This document shows positions 26,801 to 37,500 of a stretch of 64,000 bases of DNA, one piece after another; position 1 is the first letter of the stretch, and each line of letters begins with the position of its first letter. The stretch comes from Orbilia blumenaviensis. Taxonomy: Eukaryota > Ascomycota > Orbiliomycetes > Orbiliales > Orbiliaceae. The stretch covers positions 1,674,001 through 1,738,000 of the forward strand of contig JAVHNS010000008.1 in the NCBI GenBank assembly GCA_036872755.1. Reading direction: 5' to 3'. A program made the position numbers and the translations under genes. Under the pieces are notes generated by a model. It was given only the letters and a program-made list of their open reading frames with translations. It was not told the DNA's origin and ran no database searches.

Positions 26801-27741
26801 CTGCATGCCTAGCGGGAGGCAAAAAAGAGAGGATCCCGAATTTCAAGACTAGCCATAGTAGCTGAAAGAGGATGAAAAAAGGAGCCCCACCAGGCCAGCG
26901 GATGTGCCTTGGCTGGCTTGACAGTGTCGACGTGCCTATAGATGCCTGTTGCGGTTGCGGGGACGCTCAGCTGAGCATGGGTCGCTGCGGGCTGAGGTAA
27001 CGAACGATAGAACGAACAAACGAGGGTGAAGAGGGAACATACGAGAACATGGGAAAATCAAAAGAAGAAGAAAAAAAACACCTCGATTGTCTCGCAAGGC
27101 GTGTGTATAGGGCTAACTAGTTAGGCAAAATGTTTCTAGTTGAATCCCTCAGATGCATATATGTCGCTATCCTGCCAACGAGCCGGCGCAGGAGTAGTGG
27201 TGGTGGTGTTATGTACTGTGCTGTCGACATGTCTACATCCATCCCCATGTTTGCGTTCTGGCGGTAGTTCCCGGGCCCCAAACTTGTACTGGAGCACATA
27301 TCCACCCCGGCTTCACCGAATCGGCTCACTGCCAACAAGAAACCCTGACACCCCGCCTGGCTTTCTGCAAAGAACCAGTACGAAATTCCAGCTTACCTAG
27401 GTATGCGGGTTATAGCACACGCAAGCTATTGCAGACGGCATGCTGTATATCGCCTTTTTGGTTCCTAACATCATAAGCGAAGGATGCATCGTATCCAATC
27501 ATCTTCAAACCTATAGATTACCGGAAACAAAGAACTTGCATCCGCTTTAGTTTCATCAAATGACCTGGGGGTAGTGAACGTATAGATGCATTTTGTCCTA
27601 GTATTGAATAGTAATTCGCTCTAGGCCCGGGGACCAGAACTATAACTTCGTTTTTCTCGCTTCCTCCCCGGGGCGAATGGCTGGTCCACAACCAGCAAGG
27701 GAAAGCCCAGCTGAAACTATTGGCTATAGACGACCCTTCCT

Positions 27742-30700
27742 TTATGACCCTTCCATATTACTATCTTCATCGTCCGGCAAAGTGATTTGATGGATAACGC
27801 CGCTGCCAATAATCGATGTCCTGCCAACACCATTCATCATGTCGTTTTTGTCCCACTCTTCCAACAACTCTTCGAGATCAACGTGAACACGTAGCTCTTT
27901 CTCCTGCATAACCCCGTATACCTTCCTCATTTCCCCAAAGTCAAGGATGGACCGAAGCAACTTGAATCCTGATAGGATGATGTCTATTATCCAACGGAAA
28001 TTAGTACTAAGAGCTGAGTAAGCTTTTCCAAGTGGGGGGACCCAAGACTCGGAACCCACCTTTAGACCAGGGACATGCGCGAATGGCTCGGAAGAACACG
28101 TTCTTAGCTCGATCTGGCTGTGACTGCCGAAGTTCAAATCGTAAATACAGCATCCAGATTTGAATACTTGACTTAGTACTATAAGGATTTTGGGAGCTCT
28201 TATGTTAGCTTCCCGTAATATAGGTAGATAAGCGATCCGCCATCGTTACATCGAGATCCCGATTCCATCTGATGACGGAATGGAGCTGCTTCAAATGCCG
28301 GATGAACGGGGGGCTTTGGTTCTATTCTGGGCAATACTCACCGTTCAGACTCCACAGCTCTCTCGAATAAGTTTCTCACAGCACTGACATTCACGTTGCC
28401 GCCAGCACTCATCTGCATTTCAGTCCAGATTGAAAAGACCCATTTTACAACCGAGTCAGCCCCTTCATCCGATCCCGTATCCGGCATCAGCATCATTCGG
28501 ATCCGGTATTCGATTTTTGAGCGCGACTCGTTCCACACGAAAAGACTCAAAAATGCGGTATTATCAGGAAACTTTTTGATGGCGCTTTCAAGGAATGTTC
28601 TAAATATTGATGCCTTGTATGCTCGGGCAGTTAGGGCGTAACGGAAGAAAACCCTTGCTTTGCTCATCAACGCCTCTTCAATCTCATCCGTCTTGCCGCT
28701 CTCTTCAAGGTCTCCGATGAGCTCGTCGAGCGGTTTCAAAATTACGACTGGGTCCTTGTCCTTTACTGACAAATATAGGAATAGCGAATGCAATTCCGTA
28801 TAGGCTAATGCTACCTTGAGGTCCTGTTGTGAGTACATTCGATGCCGCAGGTCCTCGAGGAACTAAACATCGTAGGCAATCAGTTTCTTTCCAGTTATGG
28901 TTCTATGGACGAGCTTACCCTTCGAGTTTTCAACAATACCGAGGCTCCGTGCTCATATTTCCGGCCGATCGCCGAATACCCGTCCGGAATAGCAAGTATG
29001 ATGTCTAGTGCAGCATCTTCATTACTTTCGTCTACCTCGTTCCATGCCCATGATCTCCACAATTCCACCGCGAGCCGTTGTTGATCGTCCGGGAACCCGG
29101 CACTCATTTTGAGAGCTGTCTGGTAAACTGCTGTCGCAGCTTCCTTATTTCCCTGTGCGAGTTCGCTCACAGCGTACGCATTCCATAACCTCAGGCTGCT
29201 CGAATGCTTCTTTAGAAGCTGCTTCGCTATTTTCTTGTTGTTTGTAGGATCTCTCTTGTAATCCAGCGAAAAGGATACCAGAGCGAGCCTTTCGTCTGAG
29301 GTACGTAAGGCAAAATCCTTCAGCATCGCAATGCAAAAGTCTACCCTGTCTTTCCCTTGATCGGGGATCTCTGAAGAACTGAACCACCAAGTGGAAGCAA
29401 ACAGCGTCGACGAGTCCAGTGGAAGATAGCTACTTCGAAACAAAAACGGATTCCTCGTTAACCTTAGGCGCCTCTCTGCCTCCATCGGTATCCCACCAAC
29501 CCACGCGATAAGCTTCGTGCTAGTACTGGTGTCATCTACATCGTTCCAGAACCACTTTGCTAAATACGTATGGCTGGCTTTAACAAGGTCGGTTCTAAAA
29601 AATGTGTCGTTCTGGAAATCTGTGGGGGAAACTACACCTGCGAATGCAAGGAAGGCGTCCCCAAGCTTTCGTTTGACGTCGTGGGACTGGAATTTCCAAA
29701 GGAACGATCGAATGTCGCTAAAAAGGATCACCCTGAATGGGTCATCCTCCTCGACTTCATCTGTTGTCCGAGCAGGGAGCTTCCCCAGTAATACCTTTTC
29801 TTTGTCAAACCACGCCCCGAAGAAATCTTTATCGCTGAGCTTCAAATCGTCGTTGGGCGAGTAGTCGTCTGGGAGTTCCTTTGGATCCGCAAATTCTCCA
29901 ATATCTTCCTCGGCGTACGCCGCCCAACCTTTCCCTTTGGGCTCCCCTATTCGTAGAACCTCGCTGTCCCAGAAAGTGCCAAAGGAGTCGAGCATTCGCT
30001 CGTGCTCGGTGAGCGAGTCAGGACCGGATACGAAGTCTTTGGGTGGCGAGCTGTTCATTTCAAGCATCCCCTGCCAAATACCCAGGGAGAGCTCCGAAAA
30101 CCCGGCTTGGTCCATAAAAGCTGTTGTCCGTATGATGATGTAAAGCAATAGATCCTCAAGCTTAGTTCTCTCATATTCTGTGGTACCAAATCGGAGTATT
30201 CTTCCTCTCAGTTTTCCGATGCAATCTTCGTAAACTTGCAAACATTCCTTGTATTTGAAGGAGACGAAGTCAGATTGTCGGAAGTTGAGGTAACCCTGCC
30301 ACAATTCTATCGTGGAAGTCCTCGAAAGCAAATCCTCCCACTTCGCTTTAATCTTTAGGGGTTCCCAGATTCCTGTAGCAATCTTCATATAAGCCAGCTG
30401 GAGTCGAGGGTTTCCTTCGTTTTTGCTGATAGCCTTTTCCAGAATCCCTAATTTTACGTCCTCAAGGCTTCTCTTCTCGCCCTGTCGAACTTTCCGCCGC
30501 CTTTTCTCTCTATTCCCATAAACTATTGTTTCCTGGTGCTCCATGAGCGAGAACCAGGCGTCGATGTTGTTCGGTTCAGCTTCAACCAGTCTTGACAGCT
30601 TAATCGTCCGTTCCTTCACATCCGCATCAAAAGCTGCTGTTTCGTCATCGGAGGAATTGATTTCTTCGAGATCATCTTCCAAGCTGGGTCCTTGCTCTTT

Positions 30701-31701
30701 ATGCGTCCCTTCAATCGATCTATAATCCCTCTCCACGGTCCAGTCCTCTTCATCAGCTCTCTTCCTCTTCGTGCCCCTCCCTGGAAGCTCTATATAGCCC
30801 CACCCTTCTACAAATCCCTTACTCTCGTCGTCCCCCGCAACTTTCACTCTCAATTGTCGGCTCTCCTCCAGCGCATATGCCCCCCTTGCCCTCCCATCGC
30901 CTTTCCCGCCCACTTTGCCAACAACCAATCCCTTCCCATCCCCCTTATCCGATTCGATTTTCACCCCTCTTCCCAACCCAATAATCCTATCTCGGCCGTA
31001 CCGCCAGTATTTTGGGATATTGTATCGATGAATCGTCCCATATGTAATATTGTGCGGATCCCCTTTTGTATCGATTTGATACGGCAGATCCGGTGTATCC
31101 CAGGGTATAATATCTGAATCCTGGGCCGTAGAGTGTACCGTTACTTTATGGTTATCCCTTCGGTGCCTCGGCGATTTTGATCGTGATCGCGAACGGTGGT
31201 GTCGCCGTTTGTCTCTGCCATCCCTATCCCTATCCCTATCCCTATCCCTATTTTTGTCTTTATCCCTTTCTTTGTTGCTGCTACCTTGGTCTCTATCACG
31301 CGAGCGATGCCTCCGATGATTATCTCTATCACTGTGCCGATTGTGAGAGGAAGAATGATGATGATGATGATGATGGTGGTGGTGTCGTCGATCAGACGAC
31401 CTATCTCGCCGGGATCGTTCCTTGTCATCTCTATCATCCCTTCGTGATTTATATTCGCGACGTGATGGTTCTTCAGGCTTTGCGCTAGACGACGGCGACG
31501 GCGACGGCTTGAAGCTGCTGAACTGCGGCGCTGGTGCTTTGAAGCTCTTGAATTGGGGAACCGCTTTCTTTTCCTACCAACATTTCTTTTTTGTTAGCAA
31601 GAGATTCTGTGAAACTGCTTGATATTTAAGTAAATAGGTGTGGCTACCTCTTTCTCCTTCCCACCCTCCTCTCTACTAGGTTCTGGCGACGGCGACGGCA
31701 T
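27742..31701 (-). CDS. NRDE-2 family nuclear RNA-processing protein
   Basis: Five exons: 31701-31648, 31573-28919, 28862-28342, 28178-28060 and 27983-27742. All junctions are GT-AG and in phase, giving 1196 residues. Residues 1-17 are MPSPSPEPS and following. From about 19 to 200 the protein is Ser/Arg/Asp-rich, with a His run and an RD repeat. From about 330 onward lies the NRDE-2 domain of HAT/TPR-like helices, including VEAEPNNIDAWFSLMEHQ and, near the C-terminus, FFRAIRACPWSK and EKELRVHVDLEELLEEW. NRDE-2 proteins act in the nucleus. C. elegans NRDE-2 works in nuclear RNAi, and fission yeast Nrl1 works with the Mtr4-like helicase Mtl1 in surveillance of cryptic introns and heterochromatic transcripts. 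Helicase partnership here is family-based inference. The start is the only ATG before the SPSPEPS segment, 522 bp from the stop of the next gene upstream. Confidence 0.93.
27984..28059 (-). other. NRDE-2 intron 4
   Basis: The 76-nt intron has donor GTGGGT, branch TACTAAT and acceptor GATAATAG in phase 1. I chose this acceptor over nearby AGs because CPWSK-DIILSGFKLLRS best fits the family pattern after the conserved ACPW motif. Confidence 0.7.
28179..28341 (-). other. NRDE-2 intron 3
   Basis: The 163-nt intron, the longest in this gene, has donor GTGAGT, branch GCTAACAT and acceptor CTTATAG in phase 2. The joined sequence AVESER-TKSSIQIWMLYLRFEL keeps the HAT-like repeat in frame. Confidence 0.8.
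28863..28918 (-). other. NRDE-2 intron 2
   Basis: The 56-nt intron has donor GTAAGC and acceptor TGTTTAG in phase 0. Joining gives LLKTRR-FLEDLRHR, which continues the helical repeat. Confidence 0.85.
31220..31249 (-). repeat. Hexanucleotide repeat coding for Arg-Asp in NRDE-2
   Basis: Five tandem copies of ATCCCT on the plus strand encode an alternating Arg-Asp run near residues 126-136 of the NRDE-2 protein. A nearby trinucleotide run (31356-31382) encodes consecutive histidines. Both are inside the disordered N-terminal region and are candidates for length variation. Confidence 0.85.
31574..31647 (-). other. NRDE-2 intron 1
   Basis: The 74-nt intron has donor GTAGCC, a TTGCTAAC branch and acceptor TTGGTAG in phase 0. 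It separates an 18-codon first exon from the main exon. Confidence 0.8.
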
Positions 31702-32223
31702 TTCGTAGTTTTCTCTTGACGAAACGGGGGGGGCAATGCCTGATCAAAGTCACGGCCAGAAGAGGTGACATTGGGGTTAAAGGTCCCAGAACAACGCGAA
31801 GTCATGGATGCTGAATTCCAACGTCTCAACGCAAGCTTCACAGCCCCAGGGCTACTAGCCCAGCTACTTCCTCATAAGCGTAATAGTAGGATTCCTATAC
31901 AAATGGGGGAGTTTCTCACAGTTAATTATAACCTAAGGGCTTCGAATGTTGACAATATATATACTTAGTAATTAAATACTAGCTACATTCATCATAATCG
32001 TAATCAATACATACATCGTATTCGTCGTTAAAAGTAAATGTAAACACCACCGCATCCATCCCGTCGTTTTAACACCGTTTCTAGCCCCTAAAAAAAGAAG
32101 AAACGATTGAGACGCCCCAGTATAGGTATTACATATTATATATATAAAAATAAAAATAAACCATCCCCGTAGACCGAACTCCCCCCCCCTCCCCTCTTTT
32201 CGAGACCCGTCAACTTTGGGTGT
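31702..32223. other. Intergenic spacer between NRDE-2 and the GPI-type gene
   Basis: This 522-bp AT-rich spacer lies between two genes read leftward. It should contain the NRDE-2 promoter and the 3' untranslated region of the upstream gene. No ORF or distinct motif is seen apart from TATA-rich words near 32130-32160. Confidence 0.5.
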
Positions 32224-32963
32224 TTACATCAACATGACCATGAGACACAGTACTCCAACGATTGCAGACCCACTTATCGTCAAGACCGATGATGTATGCA
32301 TATGCGCACCGGAGTCGTAGCCAGTTGGTATTGGCAGTGCGGAGGTCGTTCCATTGGAATTAGTCGGGATAGGTTCCAGGGTGGTAGCCGTCCCATTGCC
32401 AGCTGGTGTATACACCGGTGGCGGTGCTACAGCGGTACTCGACGAAGCTGATCCAGAAGCTGGAGGCTCGGTTGAGGCTGCTGGAGGGTCAGAACCGTAT
32501 CCTGCGGTGGCACTAGCTATGGTTTCCGCTGGAGGATCCGATACTACTGCCGGCTCAGTCTCTGCCGGAGGGTCGGCTTCACCATCCGTGGCACTGGGAT
32601 CGGGAGCACCAGGGCAAGCTTCACAGGTTATATCGGGGCTTCCAGATGCGATATCTATATCCTTGCAGACGGGGTCGCCAGATACACCCTTGCAAATGTA
32701 TTTGCAGCATGGGTTGTAGGTCGCTGGGCAGGTTGTGGGCAGGTCGGCTTCGATGGCGGCGCACTCGACAGAGGACTGCGCAGCCGCGCTGGCGACGAGG
32801 GTGCTAGAGACGGTGTGAGATGTGTTAGTTAACCCGGCCAATTTATAATTCGAGACTCGATGCCATTGAATCGGCCATATTGAGTTTGCAAGTGTATATG
32901 TATGTATATAATGAAATGTAACTCGGCCTACCTTAGAACTAGAGCCTTGAGGAGGGTATTCAT
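32224..32963 (-). CDS. Secreted, probably GPI-anchored cysteine-rich protein
   Basis: Two exons, 32963-32932 and 32803-32224, are split by an intron at 32804-32931 (128 nt; GTAGGC donor, TTAACTAAC branch, CTCTAG acceptor). The product is 203 residues. It opens with a clear signal peptide (MNTLLKALVLSTLVASAAAQ), created only when the two exons are joined. The mature part has eight cysteines within about 55 residues, including an adjacent pair (NPCCKYICKG), then a long Pro/Ser/Thr/Ala/Glu-rich region typical of a glycosylated stalk. The last 25 residues end in a hydrophobic run (SAIVGVLCLMVMLM) after small residues, as expected for a GPI attachment signal. The cysteine spacing is not that of a hydrophobin; a CFEM-like fold cannot be assigned from what I see. 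The likely location is the cell surface or wall. Role unknown. Confidence 0.85.
32804..32931 (-). other. Intron within the signal-peptide region
   Basis: This 128-nt phase-2 intron interrupts the signal peptide after codon 10. Read without splicing, the downstream exon would start with a false N-terminus (MAGLTNTSH) encoded by intron sequence. Confidence 0.85.
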
Positions 32964-34501
32964 CTTGTCTGGGATAATTATATTATATAAATTAAATAAC
33001 TGTATATATATAATCCTTCGTAGGAACAATCAATTGTGATAAATATGAACGTCTGTAGGGACACCCGAGCAAACTCCAGAGAGGATTTGTACGCAAGTAG
33101 TTATAGTATATATATATGATAGTGACTCGACGAGGTCCAAGATAGAACACTACGTATTATATAATACTAGAACGGTGGGCAAGTAGGCACTTAAGTACCT
33201 CGATCATATATCGTATACCTCAGCCCAATCCAGACATGAAGGGTCTCCCCCCCCCCCCAAAAAAAAAAAAAAAAAAAAAAAAATACCAGCCCATTAAATT
33301 AAATTTATAAATATACTTGCCTAGGCAGTATACAAGCACGTACGTATACGTATCCACCTTCACACCGACTTTAAAGCACCCACATTCGACAACGAACAAA
33401 CCAACTAACTCCCACATTCACGTCACTTCTCCACTTCCATTTATCTACGGAGGCCTGGGCCGGAGACACGGGAAGCTGAGGAGTAAAACTTGGCATAGCG
33501 TTGAAGTCTTTTACGCGTATTGCGGGTGCATACCTACTAACTAAAGTACTATATAGCTGAAGGCGTTTTATACCTAATGCCTATAGCTACATATGCATGG
33601 CCCGTGGCCGCCCCATGCGTATGATATTCTTGCTAGCTACATATTTGCTAATCAAGTCCTTAGTTAGCTTGGTAGTAAGTACGTAAACACGCACCTCCGA
33701 CGTCAGACGAATCAAACACTCGAATCGAACAAAATGGTCCTTCGCCAGCCGCAGGAGGCTTGGGGGAAGCCAGATCTTAATCATGACAGGACATCCGATC
33801 CGAGGCTAAGCCCAAGGTTTCAAAACGTATGTTACATTTTTTCCCTCAGGCTTGGAAGGTACGGGCGTTGGCGGTGGCTGGGAGGTTGGTTGCTAGAAGC
33901 TGGATCGATGGGGACTCACTCAGGTGGTATTTGTCGACATGTTAAAATAGTTGGCAGCCATAAGACTTAACCATTATTGCGTATCCTCGGCCCGAAGAGT
34001 CGACTAATTCTGGCCGTATCGCTTGATCAAAATGCATTAAACTGATTCTACTCGTCGCCACGATGAGCATCGCATTGATATCTCCATAGCTAAGGTTTAC
34101 ATCATACCCTGTCTGCATGCATAGCTTTAAATTTCCCTGCATTCTGCATTACTTCGCAGTCGGCCTTCTAATTAGGACTGATTATGATACTGACGCTAAG
34201 AACAAATAAGTAGCATCAATGGAAATCCAATTAAGTGATTGATTCCACCTCTGAATACCATCCTATAAGAGTGCCAATGCGTGGGGTATAATATTTTATC
34301 ATGTAAGTACGTTAGTCGTTTACAACCGCCCATTAGCTACTAGTAGTATAAGTATATATTTTATCGATGCTGACCGCTACGGAAACAAAAAACGCCATGC
34401 ATCGGTTATCCTTATAGCAATAACACAAGGAAAACAAAGAATGTAAAGAGGAAAAAAAAGATCTAAACAAACGACTTAAACCTCCAGTAGGTAGAAACTC
34501 T
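32964..34501. other. Intergenic interval with C12-A25 tract
   Basis: This 1.5-kb AT-rich interval holds the promoter of the GPI-type gene and the 3' flank of the Cmr2/DIP2-like gene. A C12 run joined directly to an A25 run occupies 33247-33283. Short ORFs here lack support. Confidence 0.5.
33247..33283 (+). repeat. C12-A25 compound homopolymer
   Basis: Twelve C are followed immediately by about 25 A. It lies between two leftward genes and could be an old poly-A-bearing insertion scar or simple slippage. Neither can be decided here. Confidence 0.8.
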
Positions 34502-37500
34502 CTACTGCTCCCTCTCCAGAAGCTTCTGATACATCAATGCCTCGGCGGGGTAATCGTAATTCCTAACATCACTATCCCTGCTCTGCCGCCTGGGATCTAG
34601 CTCGGCCGGCCCATCAAGCCCCAAGCTCAACCTCTTCATCTCATTCTCTACACCGGCCTTCGGTGTCGTCACATCCTCACCGTGCAACTCTTCTGTTTCA
34701 TCTTCAGGTGTGTCTGGATGATGCTGTCCGGAATAAGTACTCCTCCTCCTCGGGTTCATCTGTGGGATCTTTGGCGGTGAATCCGAACGATCTGAGTCCA
34801 ATTCTTCGGGTTTGGTGTCGCCAAGTGATGAATTGCGGTCCACCAGCTTCTTCGGTACAGGGTCGGCGATTTCATGGTAGCTAGTCGGCATTTCAACGGG
34901 GACAGGACCGTAGTGGGTTGCCGTCATGCCGTAGGGGTCCATGTGGGATTTTGGCAATGGCATGAAGTCTTCCGTATTCATTGGTTCAGGTAGCCGAGGA
35001 ACTTCTGGCTCCTCCGGCAAACCGGGTTGCATAGTTCCAATTGCCTTTTGCTCAGGAGGCGTGTAGTCTCCTATATTCATATTCATAGGCTGGGTTTGCT
35101 CTTTTGGGAGTGGCGCTGGTGGTGACTCTCCAGCTCCTACTATTTGTGGAGGCGGCGGCGGCGGCATTGCGCTGGCGGCGTGCTCCGTGGTATCAAGGTC
35201 GCGGATACCAAACTGTGCAATCGTCCGTCTGTACAACATACGTAGTTAGCGTAACCATCCGTGAAAGCAGTCTTGGTTCCAGGCGCCAGTCGGCCACAAG
35301 TGTGCCATGAAAGAAAAGAAGAGTAAAAATAAAGAGAACTTACAGCTTCCGCGTCACCCAATTCGCCAAAATCTTGCCCCGTTGCTTCTCACCCAGCCTC
35401 GACCTCGGAAAATCGCCCTGGCCCACAAACGCCACAATATCCACGACGAGCTGATGCTCGTTCAATATCGCATTAACAATGACGGGCACTATACTCGCCA
35501 AAAACGACTTGCGATACACCTCAATGAGCACTACCACCAGCCCTCCAGCCTGGAAAACTGCACTACCACCGGGTACTACATTCCTATGCGCCCTCTCCAC
35601 ACTCGACTCGATATCCATCGGGAAGTGGCTGAGTCCGTTAACCTCGAAAGTCTCCCCCAAGCTCCCCAGGACGAACAAAACCTGCATCTCCGCCATCTGG
35701 CCCTGCGGACCAACAGGCCGATTAACCGTATGTAAGAACCCCAAATCCCCCGTTCTAACATACGTAATCCTAGGGTCTCCATCCACTGTCTTGGCGTTAA
35801 ACCTCTCAGCATCAAACGCATCATTGCTTCCGTAAAAACTGTCAGCGTTGGCTTCAGAGCTAACCCATATCTCTCCGTACTCTCCAACATGACACAATCT
35901 GCATGTTTCCGGGTTCACGATCGCAATCTGTGTAGAAACCGGAACCATTCCGGAGTCCTGTATCAGAAGACTTGAAGAGTCGGTGTCTGGTTCAACGGGG
36001 TAGATCAATCCGCGCCGTAGCGCTCTGGTATCAAGATGTAGCTCGACGGGTTCTATCGTCATATACGATCTTGACGCTGCCATGGGGTTGAGAACATGCG
36101 AGTACACAGTGTTGATCGAGAAGCGATCCAAGAAGGTGGCGGCAAAGTGCAACTGTACCTTGCGGTCTGTAATAAAATATCACAGTTAGAATCTGAGGAA
36201 GAAAAGTAAGAATGATAATTCGACTTACACAAATCCTGCCTCGGCCGCGACTCGAACGAAATCATAAAGTTCTTCAGTTCATTGAGATTGAACCCTCCCT
36301 TCGTCATCGCCGATGCAACAGCATGATCCATCATTTGCGGTGTAGCATATGTATCTTTAACCTTGTACCTTGAAAGCGTCTGGAACAGCAATGCGGGATT
36401 CGTCCCAAAGTCCAGTGGCGACACAAGATACGTCGAGGCACCTAAAAACAGTCATAATCGTAAATAAAGGATATGACGTCCGAGATATAGATGTATACTC
36501 ACCAACAAACACTCCCATCAGGCAAGTGTGCACGAAGCCTAGCCCGTTCGTGCTCCTAACACACCCAAACACCGGCCGACTGCTCGTCATCTGACAAGTC
36601 TCCTTCTGCACCTTACATATCCCCAAAATCGTCTGGTGGCTCAAACTCACCGCCACGCTCCTCTGATCCGGCGTCCAGTACGTCCACACCATCGCGGGCT
36701 GCTTACTCTGCACCCACGCAGGTTTCATCGTGAATCCCATATCCCGACACCCATTGTTCTGTTTTGGTGGTTTGGCGGTATTATGAATTGGCGGCATAGT
36801 GATCTTGAGTACGCTAGCAGATTGTTTGATGTGCTGAGCCAAACTCTTCTGCTTCAACAGCGAATCAACATCATTGTTAACCAATATCGCCCGAACTTTG
36901 TAGTCCTGAATGATGTGTAGCAGCGCCGGCACGTCCTCCGATAATCGGTTGTGATCCATCGGTGCTATGGGGATCACAATAATCCCCATACAGAAGCACG
37001 CATGGACCGCATATACAAAGTCCTCAGAATGGGTGTATATCAGAATCAAATGTTCACCAGCTTTATAACCCTTTCTTTTCAGGTATCCTGCCACAGCTGC
37101 GATCTTCTGATCCAGCTTCTTCCATGTAACCCCCTTGCCCTCTTTACCCTTTGCATCGATGGTGCAGTAGCTCAGCTCCTCCGCCTGCCTTGACACACGC
37201 CACTGTAGTAAATCAACAATGCTCGTAAAAGAATTCAGCGGCGTCGATGTTCGATCATCAATCACAACCTCTCGATAATCGAAACCGGAGTACTGCTTCT
37301 CGTTGCTAGCCAAAGCAGACTGTCGTTGATCCGACGCTTCGACCGACCAAATACCCCCGACTGGGTCAGCGCCGAGAGGCAGGTTCAACACTGCCCTCTC
37401 GACACCAAATTTGACATACACGCATGGGAGCCCGCCGACGTCGAACTCCTTCCGACAAAGCATGTTACCAATCTCTCGCCTGCCGTTTTTCCATGTCCTG

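Larger units (their letters stand above)
19222..27741. other. Gene-free interval, about 8.5 kb
   Basis: The 19222-20100 part is the leader and promoter side of the gene starting at 19221 and is GA-rich on the plus strand. ORFs there are low-complexity shadows. The rest shows no ORF with coding character. Notable content is T tracts (20947-20971, 21139-21161, 23835-23862), a cluster of short tandem repeats at 22564-23150 and a TACTTAAG/GGTAAGTACT tract at 23341-23378. The last few hundred bases are the 3' flank of NRDE-2. I see no transposon open reading frame. Confidence 0.5.

Noticed and set aside
26372..26812. A 146-codon plus-strand ORF
   Set aside because: Composition is erratic, with no hydrophobic core pattern and no recognisable motif; it overlaps minus-strand ORFs of similar quality.
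31220..31249. CCCTAT repeats as an interstitial telomere
   Set aside because: The unit is not the usual TTAGGG/CCCTAA, there are only five copies, and it lies in frame inside NRDE-2 coding for Arg-Asp.
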